From Streptomyces lomondensis (GTDB taxonomy: Bacteria > Actinomycetota > Actinomycetes > Streptomycetales > Streptomycetaceae), in assembly GCF_014651035.1 (NCBI RefSeq), contig NZ_BMWC01000001.1:1271581-1335580 (forward strand): a stretch of DNA of 64,000 bases, written 5' to 3'. The notes beneath the pieces are model-generated. The model was not told the DNA's origin, ran no database searches, and saw only the letters and a list, made by a program, of their open reading frames with translations. Numbering within the stretch: position 1 is the stretch's first letter; the number at the start of each line of letters is the position of its first letter. Positions 44,967 through 54,530 of the stretch are shown piece after piece. The position numbers and the translations under genes are program-made.

Positions 44967-46075
44967 ACGGCGTACGTATCGACGATCTCCCCGTACGGGA
45001 CGAGCTGCGCGGCAAGTCCCCCTACGGCGCGCCCCAGCTGGACGTCCCCGTACGGCTGAACACCAACGAGAACCCCTACCCGCTGCCCGAGCCGCTGGTC
45101 GAGCGGATCGCCGAGCGGGTCCGTGAGGCGGCCCGGAACCTCAACCGCTACCCGGACCGGGACGCGGTCGAGCTGCGCACGCAGCTGGCGAAGTACCTGA
45201 CGGACACGTCCGGCCACGAGGTCGGCGTGGCCAACGTCTGGGCGGCCAACGGCTCCAACGAGGTCATCCAGCAGCTGCTCCAGACCTTCGGCGGCCCGGG
45301 CCGCACCGCGATCGGTTTCGAGCCCTCGTACTCGATGCACGGGCTCATCGCGCGCGGCACCGGCACGGGCTGGATCTCCGGCCCCCGGGGCGACGACTTC
45401 ACGATCGATCTCGCCGCCGCCCGGAAGGCCATCGCCGAGAACCAGCCGGACGTCGTCTTCGTCACCACCCCCAACAACCCCACGGGCAACGCGGTCCCGC
45501 CCGAGACGGTCCTCGCGCTGTACGAGGCCGCGCAGGCGGCGAAGCCGTCGATGGTCGTGGTCGACGAGGCGTACATCGAGTTCAGCCACGGCGACTCGCT
45601 GCTGCCGCTGCTGGAAGGCCGCCCGCACCTCGTCGTCTCCCGCACGATGTCGAAGGCGTTCGGCGCGGCGGGCCTGCGCCTGGGCTACCTCGCCGCGCAC
45701 CCGGCCGTCGTCGACGCCGTCCAGCTGGTCCGGCTGCCCTACCACCTGTCGGCCGTCACCCAGGCGACCGCCCTGGCCGCCCTGGAGCACACCGACACCC
45801 TGCTCGGCTACGTCGAGCAGCTCAAGGCCGAACGCGACCGCCTGGTGCGCGAACTGCGCGCCACCGGCTACGAGGTCGTCGAGTCCGACGCCAACTTCGT
45901 GCAGTTCGGCCGGTTCGAGGACGCGCACACGGCCTGGCGGCAGATCCTCGACCACGGCGTGCTGGTCCGGGACAACGGCATCCCCGGGTGGCTGCGCGTG
46001 TCGGCCGGAACCCCCGAAGAGAACGACGCGTTCCTCGACGCGGTTCGTGCACTGAAGAAGGAGCAGAGTCAATGA
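44963..46075 (+). CDS. hisC: Histidinol-phosphate aminotransferase
   Basis: PLP-dependent class I/II aminotransferase forming L-histidinol phosphate from imidazole-acetol phosphate. [67 protein letters not shown] and [21 protein letters not shown] (PLP lysine in SKAFG) mark the family. 370 residues. GTG 44963 overlaps the hisD stop by 4 bases, and its own stop overlaps hisB (ATGA). Confidence 0.96.
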   Translation: MNGVRIDDLPVRDELRGKSPYGAPQLDVPVRLNTNENPYPLPEPLVERIAERVREAARNLNRYPDRDAVELRTQLAKYLTDTSGHEVGVANVWAANGSNEVIQQLLQTFGGPGRTAIGFEPSYSMHGLIARGTGTGWISGPRGDDFTIDLAAARKAIAENQPDVVFVTTPNNPTGNAVPPETVLALYEAAQAAKPSMVVVDEAYIEFSHGDSLLPLLEGRPHLVVSRTMSKAFGAAGLRLGYLAAHPAVVDAVQLVRLPYHLSAVTQATALAALEHTDTLLGYVEQLKAERDRLVRELRATGYEVVESDANFVQFGRFEDAHTAWRQILDHGVLVRDNGIPGWLRVSAGTPEENDAFLDAVRALKKEQSQ

Positions 46076-46665
46076 GCCGTGTAGGACGCGTGGAGCGGAC
46101 GACCAAGGAGACGTCGGTCCTCGTCGAGATCGACCTCGACGGCACCGGCAAGACGGAGATCTCCACCGGCGTCGGCTTCTACGACCACATGCTCGACCAG
46201 CTCGGCCGGCACGGTCTGTTCGACCTGACCGTGAAGACCGAGGGCGACCTGCACATCGACTCGCACCACACCATCGAGGACACCGCCCTCGCGCTCGGCG
46301 CCGCGTTCAAGCAGGCCCTCGGCGACAAGGTCGGCATCTACCGTTTCGGCAACTGCACGGTCCCGCTGGACGAGTCCCTCGCCCAGGTCACCGTCGACCT
46401 CTCCGGCCGCCCCTACCTCGTGCACACCGAGCCCGAGAAGATGGCGCCGATGATCGGCGAGTACGACACCACGATGACGCGGCACATCCTGGAGTCCTTC
46501 GTGGCCCAGGCCCAGATCGCGCTGCACGTGCACGTGCCCTACGGGCGCAACGCGCACCACATCGTGGAGTGCCAGTTCAAGGCGCTCGCCCGGGCCCTGC
46601 GGTACGCCTCCGAGCGCGACCCGCGCGCGGCCGGCATCCTCCCGTCCACGAAGGGCGCCCTGTGA
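46072..46665 (+). CDS. hisB: Imidazoleglycerol-phosphate dehydratase
   Basis: Monofunctional manganese enzyme, 197 residues, removing water from imidazoleglycerol phosphate. The duplicated fold shows [16 protein letters not shown] and the histidine-rich [18 protein letters not shown], then in the second half [18 protein letters not shown], which complete the two Mn sites. The phosphatase half seen in enteric HisB is absent. The start is ATG 46072, inside the hisC stop. Confidence 0.97.
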   Translation: MSRVGRVERTTKETSVLVEIDLDGTGKTEISTGVGFYDHMLDQLGRHGLFDLTVKTEGDLHIDSHHTIEDTALALGAAFKQALGDKVGIYRFGNCTVPLDESLAQVTVDLSGRPYLVHTEPEKMAPMIGEYDTTMTRHILESFVAQAQIALHVHVPYGRNAHHIVECQFKALARALRYASERDPRAAGILPSTKGAL

Positions 46666-46826
46666 ACGGCATCTCGACCCTGCTGATCGTCGTCGGCCTG
46701 TTCCTCGTCGGCGGGATCTACTCCTTCGTCAAGCAGAAGATGCCCAAGGGCCTGATCGTGCTGCTGTCGATCGGCGCCGCGATGTGCCTGGCCGCCGGCG
46801 TCCTGAGGCTGGAGGTGTGGAATTGA
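46662..46826 (+). CDS. Small membrane protein in the his operon (54 aa)
   Basis: Begins at GTG 46662 overlapping the hisB stop and ends overlapping the hisH start. Two hydrophobic helices ([19 protein letters not shown] and [19 protein letters not shown]) flank a short basic loop KQKMPKG. It looks like a hairpin membrane protein. It is a genuine frame by position and translation coupling. No known domain or role in histidine synthesis. Confidence 0.82.
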   Translation: MNGISTLLIVVGLFLVGGIYSFVKQKMPKGLIVLLSIGAAMCLAAGVLRLEVWN

Positions 46827-47467
46827 GCGCCCCCCGGAAGAAAGTGGTCGTCTTCGACTACGGCTTCGGCAACGTCCGCTCCGCCGAGCGCGCCCTCGCC
46901 CGCGCGGGAGCCGACGTCGAGATAACCCGTGACTACGACAAGGCCATGAACGCCGACGGCCTGCTCGTGCCCGGCGTCGGCGCCTTCGCCTCCTGCATGA
47001 AGGGCCTGCGCGAGGCGCGCGGCGACTGGATCGTCGACCGCCGGCTCTCCGGCGGCCGCCCCGTCATGGGCATCTGCGTCGGCATGCAGATCCTCTTCGC
47101 GCGCGGCATCGAGCACGGCGTGGAGAGCGAGGGCCTCGACGAGTGGCCCGGCTCGGTCGAGCCGCTCCAGGCCGAGATCGTGCCCCACATGGGCTGGAAC
47201 ACCGTGGACGTGGCGCCCGGCTCGCAGCTGTTCGCCGGCCTGGACGCCGACGCGCGCTTCTACTTCGTGCACTCCTACGCCGTCCACGACTGGTCGCTGG
47301 AGACCCACAACCCGGCGATGGAGGCCCCCAAGGTCACCTGGTCCACGCACGGCAAGCCGTTCGTCGCGGCCGTCGAGAACGGCGCCCTGTGGGCCACGCA
47401 GTTCCACCCCGAGAAGTCCGGCGACGCCGGAGCCCAGCTCCTCACCAACTGGATCGGAACACTGTGA
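46817..47467 (+). CDS. hisH: Imidazole glycerol phosphate synthase glutamine amidotransferase subunit
   Basis: Class I glutaminase that feeds ammonia to His[28 protein letters not shown], the nucleophile in [29 protein letters not shown] and [13 protein letters not shown] (catalytic His-Glu) are all present. About 216 residues. Two starts are possible: GTG 46817, used here, and TTG 46823, which sits 6 bases after a perfect GGAGGT and overlaps the preceding stop by 4 bases. Its stop overlaps the priA start. Confidence 0.94.
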   Translation: MELSAPRKKVVVFDYGFGNVRSAERALARAGADVEITRDYDKAMNADGLLVPGVGAFASCMKGLREARGDWIVDRRLSGGRPVMGICVGMQILFARGIEHGVESEGLDEWPGSVEPLQAEIVPHMGWNTVDVAPGSQLFAGLDADARFYFVHSYAVHDWSLETHNPAMEAPKVTWSTHGKPFVAAVENGALWATQFHPEKSGDAGAQLLTNWIGTL

Positions 47468-48189
47468 GCAAGCTCGAACTCCTCCCCGCCGTCGATGTCC
47501 GCGACGGCCAGGCGGTCCGTCTGGTGCACGGCGAGTCCGGCACGGAGACCTCCTACGGCTCCCCGCTGGAGGCCGCCCTCGCCTGGCAGCGCTCCGGCGC
47601 CGAGTGGCTGCACCTGGTCGACCTGGACGCCGCGTTCGGCACCGGGAACAACCGCGAGCTGATCGCCGAGGTCGCGAAGGCCATGGACATCAAGGTGGAG
47701 CTGTCCGGCGGCATCCGCGACGACGACACCCTCGCCGCCGCCCTCGCCACCGGCTGCACCCGCGTCAACCTCGGCACGGCCGCCCTGGAGACCCCGGAGT
47801 GGGTCGCCAAGGTCATCGCCGAGCACGGCGACAAGATCGCCGTCGGCCTGGACGTCCGGGGCACCACCCTGCGCGGCCGCGGCTGGACCCGCGACGGCGG
47901 CGACCTCTACGAGACGCTGGAGCGCCTCAACCAGGAGGGCTGCGCCCGCTACGTCGTCACGGACATCGCCAAGGACGGCACGCTCCAGGGCCCCAACCTG
48001 GAGCTGCTGAAGAACGTCTGCGCGGCCACGGACCGCCCGGTCGTCGCCTCCGGCGGCGTGTCCTCGCTGGCCGACCTCCGGGCCATCGCCGACCTCGTGC
48101 CCCTCGGTGTCGAGGGCGCGATCGTAGGGAAGGCGCTGTACGCGAAGGCGTTCACCCTGGAAGAAGCCTTGGAGGCTGTGTCGTCATGA
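47464..48189 (+). CDS. priA: Bifunctional ProFAR/PRA isomerase PriA (HisA/TrpF)
   Basis: (beta-alpha)8 isomerase. In Streptomyces one PriA protein serves both the HisA step of histidine and the TrpF step of tryptophan synthesis; this is established for S. coelicolor and agrees with the absence of trpF among the trp genes here. [24 protein letters not shown] (catalytic Asp and the phosphate-binding Arg region), [39 protein letters not shown] (second catalytic Asp) and [14 protein letters not shown] are visible. 241 residues. GTG 47464 overlaps hisH, and the stop overlaps the RidA-family gene. Confidence 0.96.
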   Translation: MSKLELLPAVDVRDGQAVRLVHGESGTETSYGSPLEAALAWQRSGAEWLHLVDLDAAFGTGNNRELIAEVAKAMDIKVELSGGIRDDDTLAAALATGCTRVNLGTAALETPEWVAKVIAEHGDKIAVGLDVRGTTLRGRGWTRDGGDLYETLERLNQEGCARYVVTDIAKDGTLQGPNLELLKNVCAATDRPVVASGGVSSLADLRAIADLVPLGVEGAIVGKALYAKAFTLEEALEAVSS

Positions 48190-48590
48190 CGTCCGAAGCC
48201 GTACGGCGGGTGCAGAGCGGAAGTCCCTGGGAAGAGAGTTTCGGTTTCGCGCGCGCCGTGGCGGCGGGTGATCGAGTGCTGGTGGCGGGCACGACACCCT
48301 TCAAGGGCGATGTGCTGTACGGGGAGGGCGATCCGTACGAGCAGGCCAAGGCGGCCTTCACCAGCGCCGTCGAGGCGATCGGCGAGTTCGGGCTCGGCAT
48401 CGGGTCCGTGGTCCGTACGCGGATGTATCTGGCACACACGCGCGATCTCGACGAGGTGGGCCGGGCGCACAAGGAGCTGTTCGACTCCGTGCGCCCGGTC
48501 GCGACCTTCCTCGTGGTGGACGGCTTCGTCGACCCGCGCGTCCTGGTGTCGGTGGAACTAGAGGCATACAGAGGAGCCGTGGATTCATGA
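48186..48590 (+). CDS. RidA/YjgF-family protein in the his operon
   Basis: 134-residue Rid-family protein. Canonical RidA deaminates reactive enamines/imines from PLP enzymes. [50 protein letters not shown] and [16 protein letters not shown] match the fold. At the position of the RidA catalytic arginine (PARSxV motif) this protein reads RPVATFLVV, so it may not be an active deaminase; this alignment was made by eye. It starts inside the priA stop and overlaps hisF (ATGA). Confidence 0.87.
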   Translation: MTSEAVRRVQSGSPWEESFGFARAVAAGDRVLVAGTTPFKGDVLYGEGDPYEQAKAAFTSAVEAIGEFGLGIGSVVRTRMYLAHTRDLDEVGRAHKELFDSVRPVATFLVVDGFVDPRVLVSVELEAYRGAVDS

Positions 48591-49342
48591 CCCTGGCGGT
48601 CCGAGTCATCCCCTGCCTGGACGTGGACAACGGCCGGGTCGTCAAGGGCGTCAACTTCCAGAACCTGCGCGACGCGGGCGACCCCGTCGAGATGGCCAAG
48701 GTGTACGACGCCGAGGGCGCCGACGAGCTGACGTTCCTGGACATCACCGCCTCGTCGGGCAACCGCGAGACGACCTACGACGTGGTGCGCCGCACCGCCG
48801 AGCAGGTGTTCATCCCGCTCACGGTCGGCGGCGGCGTCCGTACGGCCGAGGACGTGGACAAGCTGCTGCGGGCGGGCGCCGACAAGGTCGGCGTCAACAC
48901 GGCCGCGATCGCCCGCCCGGACCTGATCCGCGAGATCGCGGAGCGCTTCGGCCGCCAGGTCCTGGTCCTGTCGGTGGACGCCCGCCGCACCGAGTCGGGC
49001 ACCTTCGAGGTGACCACCCACGGCGGCCGACGCGGCACCGGCATCGACGCCGTCGAGTGGGCGCACCGGGCCGCCGAGCTGGGCGCCGGCGAGATCCTCC
49101 TCAACTCGATGGACGCCGACGGCACCAAGGACGGCTACGACCTGGAGATGATCCGGGCCGTGCGCAAGCACGTCACCGTCCCGGTCATCGCCTCCGGCGG
49201 CGCGGGCAAGCTGGCGGACTTCCCGCCGGCCATCGCGGCGGGCGCGGACGCGGTGCTGGCCGCGTCGGTGTTCCACTTCGGGGACCTGCGGATCGGCCAG
49301 GTCAAGGAGACCCTGCGCGAGGCGGGCCACCCGGTGCGGTGA
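48587..49342 (+). CDS. hisF: Imidazole glycerol phosphate synthase cyclase subunit
   Basis: (beta-alpha)8 cyclase that uses HisH-supplied ammonia to form imidazole glycerol phosphate and AICAR. 251 residues. [21 protein letters not shown] (catalytic Asp near residue 11), [28 protein letters not shown] (second Asp near 130), [16 protein letters not shown] and [13 protein letters not shown] are conserved. Last gene of the hisD operon, followed by a terminator. Confidence 0.97.
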   Translation: MTLAVRVIPCLDVDNGRVVKGVNFQNLRDAGDPVEMAKVYDAEGADELTFLDITASSGNRETTYDVVRRTAEQVFIPLTVGGGVRTAEDVDKLLRAGADKVGVNTAAIARPDLIREIAERFGRQVLVLSVDARRTESGTFEVTTHGGRRGTGIDAVEWAHRAAELGAGEILLNSMDADGTKDGYDLEMIRAVRKHVTVPVIASGGAGKLADFPPAIAAGADAVLAASVFHFGDLRIGQVKETLREAGHPVR

Positions 49343-49353
49343 CGCCTTTGCCC

Positions 49354-49388
49354 AGGAGCCCCGGTCGCATGCCGCGGCCGGGGCTCCT
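49354..49388. terminator. Bidirectional terminator after hisF
   Basis: AGGAGCCCCGG (49354-49364) pairs with CCGGGGCTCCT (49378-49388), an 11-base-pair perfect stem between hisF and the convergent next gene. Confidence 0.85.
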
Positions 49389-49396
49389 CCGTGTCC

Positions 49397-50032
49397 TCAG
49401 ATCCCGAGCTGCTTGGCCTCGTGCAGCTTCGCGATCGCGTTCTCGTCGCCGTCCAGGTCGACCTTGGCCGCGCTCTGCCGGCCGTAGGAGAACAGGACCA
49501 GCTCGGACGGCTCGCCGGTGACCGTGACCACCGGCGTGCCGCGCTGGGCGACCGCCGTCTGGCCGTCCGGGCGGCGCAGGACCAGGCCCGTCGGGACACC
49601 GCGGCCCATGAGGCGGGCGGTCCGCTCCAGCCGGGACCACAGGGCGTCCTGGAAGACCGGGTCGAGCTCGCGCGGCGACCAGTCGGGCTGGGCGCGCCGG
49701 ACGTCCTCCGCGTGGACGTAGAACTCGATGATGTTCGACATCTCGTCGACCGGCTTGAGCGAGAAGGGCGAGAAACGCGGCGGGCCCGTACGGATCAGCT
49801 GGATCAGCTCCTCGTACGGCTTGTCCGTGTACTCCGCCATCACCCGGTCCAGGCGCGGCGCGAGCTGCTTGATCAGTATCCCGCCGGCGGCGTCCGGGCG
49901 GCGCTCGCGCACCACCACGTGCGCGGCGAGGTCCCGGGTGGTCCAGCCCTCGCACAGGGTGGGCGCGTCCGGGCCCGCGGTCTCCAACAGGTTGGCGAGG
50001 AGAAGTCGTTCACGCTTGGCATGGGTCGACAT
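49397..50032 (-). CDS. DinB/mycothiol-dependent isomerase-type protein (TIGR03085-like)
   Basis: 211 residues. The helical-bundle start [51 protein letters not shown] (segments of the MDMPI family, with GWTxxDLAAHV as the metal-binding motif) is followed by [16 protein letters not shown], whose His can complete the metal site, and a C-terminal beta domain. It resembles the TIGR03085 family of Actinobacteria. Mycothiol-linked chemistry is inferred from the family. Divergent from hisI. Confidence 0.85.
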   Translation of the reverse strand: MSTHAKRERLLLANLLETAGPDAPTLCEGWTTRDLAAHVVVRERRPDAAGGILIKQLAPRLDRVMAEYTDKPYEELIQLIRTGPPRFSPFSLKPVDEMSNIIEFYVHAEDVRRAQPDWSPRELDPVFQDALWSRLERTARLMGRGVPTGLVLRRPDGQTAVAQRGTPVVTVTGEPSELVLFSYGRQSAAKVDLDGDENAIAKLHEAKQLGI

Positions 50033-50102
50033 GGAGCCAGCCTACGACCGGCTTCGGGGTCCGCCCAGTGGACACGGCACCTGCGCTGTCAGTGGCGCGC
50101 GG

Positions 50103-50108
50103 CACAAT
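50103..50108 (+). promoter_or_regulatory. Probable -10 of hisI in a GGCACAATGG box, leaderless
   Basis: CACAAT ends 7 bases before ATG 50116. The same box precedes three other genes in the window. Confidence 0.5.
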
Positions 50109-50115
50109 GGTCGGC

Positions 50116-50502
50116 ATGACCAGCACGCCCAGCCGCCTCGACCCGGCGATCGCCGCGCGCCTCAAGCGCAGCGCCGACGGCCTCCTGCCCGCCATCGCCC
50201 AGCAGTACGACACCGGAGAGGTGCTGATGCTCGGCTGGATGGACGACGAGGCGCTGCACCGCACCCTGACCACCGGCCGGTGCACGTACTGGTCGCGCAG
50301 CCGCCAGGAGTACTGGGTCAAGGGCGACACCTCGGGCCACTTCCAGTGGGTCAGGTCCGTCGCCCTGGACTGCGACGCCGACACCGTGCTGGTCAAGGTC
50401 GACCAGGTCGGCGCCGCCTGCCACACCGGCGCCCGCACCTGCTTCGACGAGGACGTGCTCCTCAAGGACGGCGGTTCCGACCCCTCCGCCACGGATCAGT
50501 AA
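50116..50502 (+). CDS. hisI: Phosphoribosyl-AMP cyclohydrolase
   Basis: 128-residue monofunctional HisI opening the purine ring of [38 protein letters not shown], and the metal motif [26 protein letters not shown] are diagnostic; the Asp triad binds Mg and the cysteines bind Zn. The HisE half is not fused and not in the window. ATG 50116 is preferred to the GTG-run upstream because it matches the family N-terminus and a promoter-like box precedes it. trpE follows 11 bases later. Confidence 0.95.
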   Translation: MTSTPSRLDPAIAARLKRSADGLLPAIAQQYDTGEVLMLGWMDDEALHRTLTTGRCTYWSRSRQEYWVKGDTSGHFQWVRSVALDCDADTVLVKVDQVGAACHTGARTCFDEDVLLKDGGSDPSATDQ

Positions 50503-50513
50503 GGTCAGCCGCC

Positions 50514-51995
50514 ATGGACCTCGAGACGTTCCGCAAGCTCGCCACCGACCGGCGGGTCATCCCGGTCACCCGCAAGCTCCTCGCCGACGGCGACACGCCG
50601 GTGGCGCTCTACCGCAAGCTCGCCGCCGAGCGCCCCGGCACCTTCCTGCTGGAGTCCGCGGAGAACGGCCGCTCCTGGTCCCGCTACTCGTTCGTGGGAG
50701 TCCGCAGCGCCGCCACGCTCACCGAGCGCGACGGGCAGGCCCACTGGCTCGGCGCCCCGCCCGTCGGCGTCCCGGTCGACGGCGACCCTCTCGCCGCGCT
50801 GCGCGCCACCATCGAGGCCCTGCACACCCCCCACCAGGAGGGCATGCCGCCCTTCACCGGCGGCATGGTCGGCTACCTCGGCTACGACATCGTCCGCCGC
50901 CTGGAGAAGATCGGCCCCGGCGAGCGGGACGACCTGAAGCTGCCCGAGCTGACCATGCTGCTCACCAGCGACCTGGCCGTCATGGACCACTGGGAGGGCT
51001 CGGTCCTGCTGATCGCCAACGCGATCAACCACAACGACCTGGAGGCGGGCGTCGACGAGGCCTACGCCGACGCCGTCGCCCGTCTCGACGCCATGCAGGC
51101 CGACCTCTCCCGCCCGGTCGCCCAGCCCCCGGCGGCGCTCCCGCCCTCCGAGCTGCCCGAGTACACGGCGCTGTGGGGCGGCCCCGACTTCCAGGAGGCC
51201 GTCGAGGACATCAAGGAGCGCATCCGGGCCGGCGAGGCCTTCCAGGTGGTCCCCTCCCAGCGCTTCGAGACGCCGTGCACGGCGAGCGCGCTGGACGTCT
51301 ACCGGGTCCTGCGGGCCACCAACCCGTCGCCGTACATGTACCTGTTCCGCTTCGACGGGTTCGACGTCGTCGGCTCCTCCCCGGAGGCCCTGGTCAAGGT
51401 CGAGGACGGCCGGGCCATGGTCCACCCCATCGCCGGCACGCGCTGGCGCGGCGCCACCCCGCAGGAGGACCAGGCCCTCGCCGAGGAACTGCTCGCCGAC
51501 CCCAAGGAGCGCGCCGAGCACCTCATGCTCGTCGACCTGGGGCGCAACGACCTGGGGCGGGTCTGCGAGCCCGGCTCGGTCGAGGTCGTCGACTTCATGT
51601 CCGTCGAGCGGTACTCGCACGTCATGCACATCGTCTCGACGGTGACGGGCCGCGTGGCGGCCGGGCGCACGGCCTTCGACGTCCTCACCGCCTGCTTCCC
51701 GGCCGGCACCCTGTCCGGCGCCCCGAAGCCCCGCGCCATGCAGATCATCGACGAACTGGAACCGTCCCGGCGCGGGCTGTACGGCGGCTGCGTCGGCTAC
51801 CTCGACTTCGCCGGCGACTCCGACACCGCCATCGCCATCCGCACGGCCCTCCTCCGGGACGGCACGGCGTACGTCCAGGCCGGCGCGGGCATCGTCGCCG
51901 ACTCCGACCCGGTCGCCGAGGACACCGAGTGCCGCAACAAGGCGGCGGCGGTCCTGCGGGCGGTCCATACGGCGAACCGCCTGGGAAAGGCCTGA
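50514..51995 (+). CDS. trpE: Anthranilate synthase component I
   Basis: Chorismate-utilising enzyme, first step of tryptophan synthesis, 493 residues. [20 protein letters not shown] holds the LLES motif that binds feedback-inhibiting tryptophan. The C-terminal catalytic domain shows [55 protein letters not shown] and [20 protein letters not shown]. No trpG follows, so the glutaminase partner is encoded elsewhere. ATG 50514 is 11 bases after hisI. The longer in-frame extension upstream is not coding. Confidence 0.96.
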   Translation: MDLETFRKLATDRRVIPVTRKLLADGDTPVALYRKLAAERPGTFLLESAENGRSWSRYSFVGVRSAATLTERDGQAHWLGAPPVGVPVDGDPLAALRATIEALHTPHQEGMPPFTGGMVGYLGYDIVRRLEKIGPGERDDLKLPELTMLLTSDLAVMDHWEGSVLLIANAINHNDLEAGVDEAYADAVARLDAMQADLSRPVAQPPAALPPSELPEYTALWGGPDFQEAVEDIKERIRAGEAFQVVPSQRFETPCTASALDVYRVLRATNPSPYMYLFRFDGFDVVGSSPEALVKVEDGRAMVHPIAGTRWRGATPQEDQALAEELLADPKERAEHLMLVDLGRNDLGRVCEPGSVEVVDFMSVERYSHVMHIVSTVTGRVAAGRTAFDVLTACFPAGTLSGAPKPRAMQIIDELEPSRRGLYGGCVGYLDFAGDSDTAIAIRTALLRDGTAYVQAGAGIVADSDPVAEDTECRNKAAAVLRAVHTANRLGKA

Positions 51996-52007
51996 GATGC
52001 ACCCCGG

Positions 52008-52038
52008 GTGACGGTTCGCCCGGGGTTCAGGCGATAGT
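52008..52038 (+). promoter_or_regulatory. Promoter for leaderless Trp-associated membrane protein gene
   Basis: GTGACG (52008-52013), a 19-base spacer, GATAGT (52033-52038), then 6 bases to GTG 52045. No ribosome binding site is visible. Confidence 0.55.
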
Positions 52039-52044
52039 TGGTAC

Positions 52045-52677
52045 GTGACTGCTGCACCTCACCCCCGTTCCGAAGCCGCCGGATCCGCCCGGGCCGGCCG
52101 TCTGAGCCTCGCCGTCGCGCTGCTGTGCGGCGCGCTCGGCGCGGCCGTGGCGCTCCTCGCCACCCGGCAGCAATGGGCGGAGGGCACCGCGACGGTCGCG
52201 GGGGGCGCGTTTCCCCTGACCGCCAACGGCAGCGACGTCACGGGCGTCCCCGCGGCGCTCGCCATAGTGGGCCTCGCCGCGCTCGTCGCCGTCTTCGCCG
52301 TCCGCCGGGCCGGCCGGGTCGTCGTGGCCCTGCTGCTGGCGCTGTCCGGCGCGGGCACCGTCGCCGCCGCCCTCCTCGGCGCTTCCGACAGCTCCGCGCT
52401 CGACGAGAAGGCCGCACAGGCCTCCGGCGACACCTCCGCCGCGGTGTACTCCCTCAGCCACACCGCCTGGCCGTACGTCGCGGCCGTCGGCGGCGTCCTG
52501 CTCCTGCTGGCCGGACTGCTCGCCCTGCGGTACGGCCGGCTGTGGCCCGCGATGTCCGGCCGCTACGAGCGGGGCGGCACGCCCCAGCCCCGCCGCAAGG
52601 CCCCCGCCGTCGACCCCGACCGGCCCGAGGACCTGTGGAAGGCACTGGACCGGGGCGAGGACCCGACCGGGGCCTGA
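52045..52677 (+). CDS. Trp biosynthesis-associated membrane protein (Trp_oprn_chp family)
   Basis: 210-residue membrane protein of the actinobacterial family found next to trp genes (TIGR02234/Trp_oprn_chp). Four membrane segments: LSLAVALLCGALGAAVALLA, GVPAALAIVGLAALVAVFAV, VVVALLLALSGAGTVAAALLG and AWPYVAAVGGVLLLLAGLLAL. The loop with RQQWAEGTA is a family feature, and the cytoplasmic tail is Arg/Pro-rich, ending PEDLWKALDRGEDPTGA. The function in tryptophan synthesis is unknown. Confidence 0.9.
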   Translation: MTAAPHPRSEAAGSARAGRLSLAVALLCGALGAAVALLATRQQWAEGTATVAGGAFPLTANGSDVTGVPAALAIVGLAALVAVFAVRRAGRVVVALLLALSGAGTVAAALLGASDSSALDEKAAQASGDTSAAVYSLSHTAWPYVAAVGGVLLLLAGLLALRYGRLWPAMSGRYERGGTPQPRRKAPAVDPDRPEDLWKALDRGEDPTGA

Positions 52678-52796
52678 GTCCACACGGGGGACCGGGGGTA
52701 CTCCAGACGCACCCCCGCTCACCCCGCACGCGCGCGTGCGGGACAATGGGCGCGAGCGTCCTGCTCAGACACGCACACAGCAACGAGGAGCAAGCA

Positions 52797-53048
52797 ATGG
52801 CGGGCAGCAGCCACGGTCACACCCCGGCCGCCTGGACCGGTGTCATCATCGCCTTCATCGGTTTCTGCGTCGCGGGCGCGTTCATGGTGATGGACCAGCC
52901 GCTGGGCTTCTGGGCGGGCATGGTCGTCGTGCTGCTCGGCGGTGTCGTCGGCGGCATCATGCGGATGATGGGCCTCGGCCAGCCCAAGGAACTGCACCAG
53001 CCGCACCGGATGACGGGCGACCGCGAGCCGGCCGGCGCCAAGGGCTGA
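52797..53048 (+). CDS. HGxxPAAW-family small membrane protein
   Basis: 83 residues. Begins MAGSSHGHTPAAW, the HGxxPAAW hallmark, followed by two membrane helices (TGVIIAFIGFCVAGAFMVM and FWAGMVVVLLGGVVGGIMRMM). ATG 52797 has GAGGAG 6 bases upstream. The upstream GACAAT (52742-52747) in CGCGCGTGCGGGACAATGG is a promoter candidate. It is a conserved actinobacterial trp neighbour with no known function. Confidence 0.88.
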   Translation: MAGSSHGHTPAAWTGVIIAFIGFCVAGAFMVMDQPLGFWAGMVVVLLGGVVGGIMRMMGLGQPKELHQPHRMTGDREPAGAKG

Positions 53049-53123
53049 TCAGCGCGACCGCGTGGTCGCGGGAGGGGCGGCCGGCACTGGGGTGCCGGGA
53101 CCGCCCCTCACGCGCGTGCGGGG

Positions 53124-53129
53124 CACAAT
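53124..53129 (+). promoter_or_regulatory. Probable -10 of DUF2752 gene, leaderless
   Basis: CACAAT in GGCACAATG ends 6 bases before GTG 53136. The 12-base upstream stretch CGCGCGTGCGGG also occurs before the HGxxPAAW gene. Confidence 0.5.
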
Positions 53130-53135
53130 GCCTGT

Positions 53136-53561
53136 GTGAACGCCGACAGCCGAAGGGCGACGCCCACCCTCCCGGGCCGCCTGGCCGTCCCCGCCGGGGT
53201 CCTCGCGGCCGTCGCCGCCGCCTTCGCCTACGTGGGCGCGGTCGACCCCAACGAACCCGGCCACTACCCCGTCTGCCCGCTGCTGCGCTACACGGGCCTG
53301 TACTGCCCCGGCTGCGGCGGACTGCGCAGCGCGCACGCGTTCGTCCACGGCGACCTCCCGGCGGCCCTGCACGCCAACGCCCTCGCCGTCCTCGGCTATC
53401 TGGCCTTCGCCGCGCTGTGGACCGTATGGGTGGTCCACGCCGTCCGCGGGCGCCCGCTGCGGATCGACCCCCGCCCAGGGCTGGTGTGGAGCCTCGGCGC
53501 GTTGCTGCTGGTCTTCACGGTTGTCCGGAACCTGCCCTTCGGTGGCTGGCTCCATCCTTGA
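53136..53561 (+). CDS. DUF2752 membrane protein
   Basis: 141 residues. The DUF2752 signature is present: CPLLRYTGLYCPGCGGLRSAHAFVHGDL, with its conserved cysteines. Three membrane segments: AVPAGVLAAVAAAFAYVGAV, ALAVLGYLAFAALWTVWVVHA and GLVWSLGALLLVFTVVRNL. The Cys-Pro-Gly-Cys-Gly pattern may bind metal or sense redox state, by inference. Located between trpE and trpC, in the run of small membrane proteins typical of actinobacterial trp regions. Confidence 0.9.
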   Translation: MNADSRRATPTLPGRLAVPAGVLAAVAAAFAYVGAVDPNEPGHYPVCPLLRYTGLYCPGCGGLRSAHAFVHGDLPAALHANALAVLGYLAFAALWTVWVVHAVRGRPLRIDPRPGLVWSLGALLLVFTVVRNLPFGGWLHP

Positions 53562-53699
53562 TCAACTGGCGGATGTCCAGGTAGTGGGACCGCCGTCAAC
53601 CGGATGCGAGGCCTACGCCCCGCTGCGGATACCATCGCAGTGACCATCGGTTTTCGATCGGTCGCTGGAACTTCAAGAGTCTGGAAGGGGGCCGCTCGC

Positions 53700-54509
53700 G
53701 TGAGTGTGCTCGACGAGATCATCGACGGAGTCCGTGCCGACCTCGCGGAGCGGCAGGCGCGCGTCAGCCTCGACGAGCTCAAGGAGCGCGCGGCGAAGGC
53801 TCCCGCGGCCAAGGACGGCGCGGCCGCACTGCGCGGCGACGGCGTCAAGGTCATCTGCGAGGTCAAGCGCTCCAGCCCCTCCAAGGGCGCGCTGGCCGCG
53901 ATCGCCGACCCGGCCGGCCTCGCCGCGGACTACGAGGCGGGCGGCGCGGCCGTCATCTCCGTCCTCACCGAGCAGCGGCGCTTCGGCGGCTCGCTCGCCG
54001 ACCTGGAGGCGGTCCGCGCCCGCGTGGACATCCCGGTCCTGCGCAAGGACTTCATCGTCACGTCGTACCAGCTGTGGGAGGCCCGGGCCTACGGCGCCGA
54101 CCTCGCCCTGCTGATCGTCGCGGCCCTCGACCAGCCCGCCCTGGAGTCCCTCATCGAGCGCGCCGAGTCCATCGGGCTCACGCCCCTGGTCGAGGTGCAC
54201 GACGAGGACGAGGTCGAGCGCGCGGTGGACGCCGGCGCCCGGGTGATCGGCGTCAACGCCCGCAACCTCAAGACCCTCGAGGTCGACCGCGGCACCTTCG
54301 AGCGCGTGGCACCGGAGATCCCCGACCGCGTCATCAAGGTCGCCGAGTCCGGCGTCCGCGGCCCGCACGATCTCATCGCCTACGCCAACGCCGGCGCCGA
54401 CGCGGTCCTGGTCGGCGAGTCCCTCGTCACCGGCAAGGACCCCAAGACCGCGGTCTCCGACCTGGTGGCGGCGGGCGAACACCCCGCACTCCGGCACGGC
54501 CGGAGCTGA
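53700..54509 (+). CDS. trpC: Indole-3-glycerol phosphate synthase
   Basis: (beta-alpha)8 enzyme forming indole-3-glycerol phosphate, 269 residues and monofunctional (not fused to TrpF). [18 protein letters not shown] with the catalytic Lys, [65 protein letters not shown] and [12 protein letters not shown] are conserved. GTG 53700 has GGAAGGGGG about 8 bases upstream; the longer frame upstream is not family sequence. First gene of trpC-trpM-trpB-trpA. Confidence 0.96.
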   Translation: MSVLDEIIDGVRADLAERQARVSLDELKERAAKAPAAKDGAAALRGDGVKVICEVKRSSPSKGALAAIADPAGLAADYEAGGAAVISVLTEQRRFGGSLADLEAVRARVDIPVLRKDFIVTSYQLWEARAYGADLALLIVAALDQPALESLIERAESIGLTPLVEVHDEDEVERAVDAGARVIGVNARNLKTLEVDRGTFERVAPEIPDRVIKVAESGVRGPHDLIAYANAGADAVLVGESLVTGKDPKTAVSDLVAAGEHPALRHGRS

Positions 54510-54530
54510 TCACCCGCTAGGCTTGCCCCG

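Noticed and set aside
53562..53699. Transcription attenuator before trpC
   Set aside because: No Trp-rich leader peptide and no pair of competing hairpins with a U-run were found. Only a direct repeat ACCATCG and a possible TACCAT -10 are visible.
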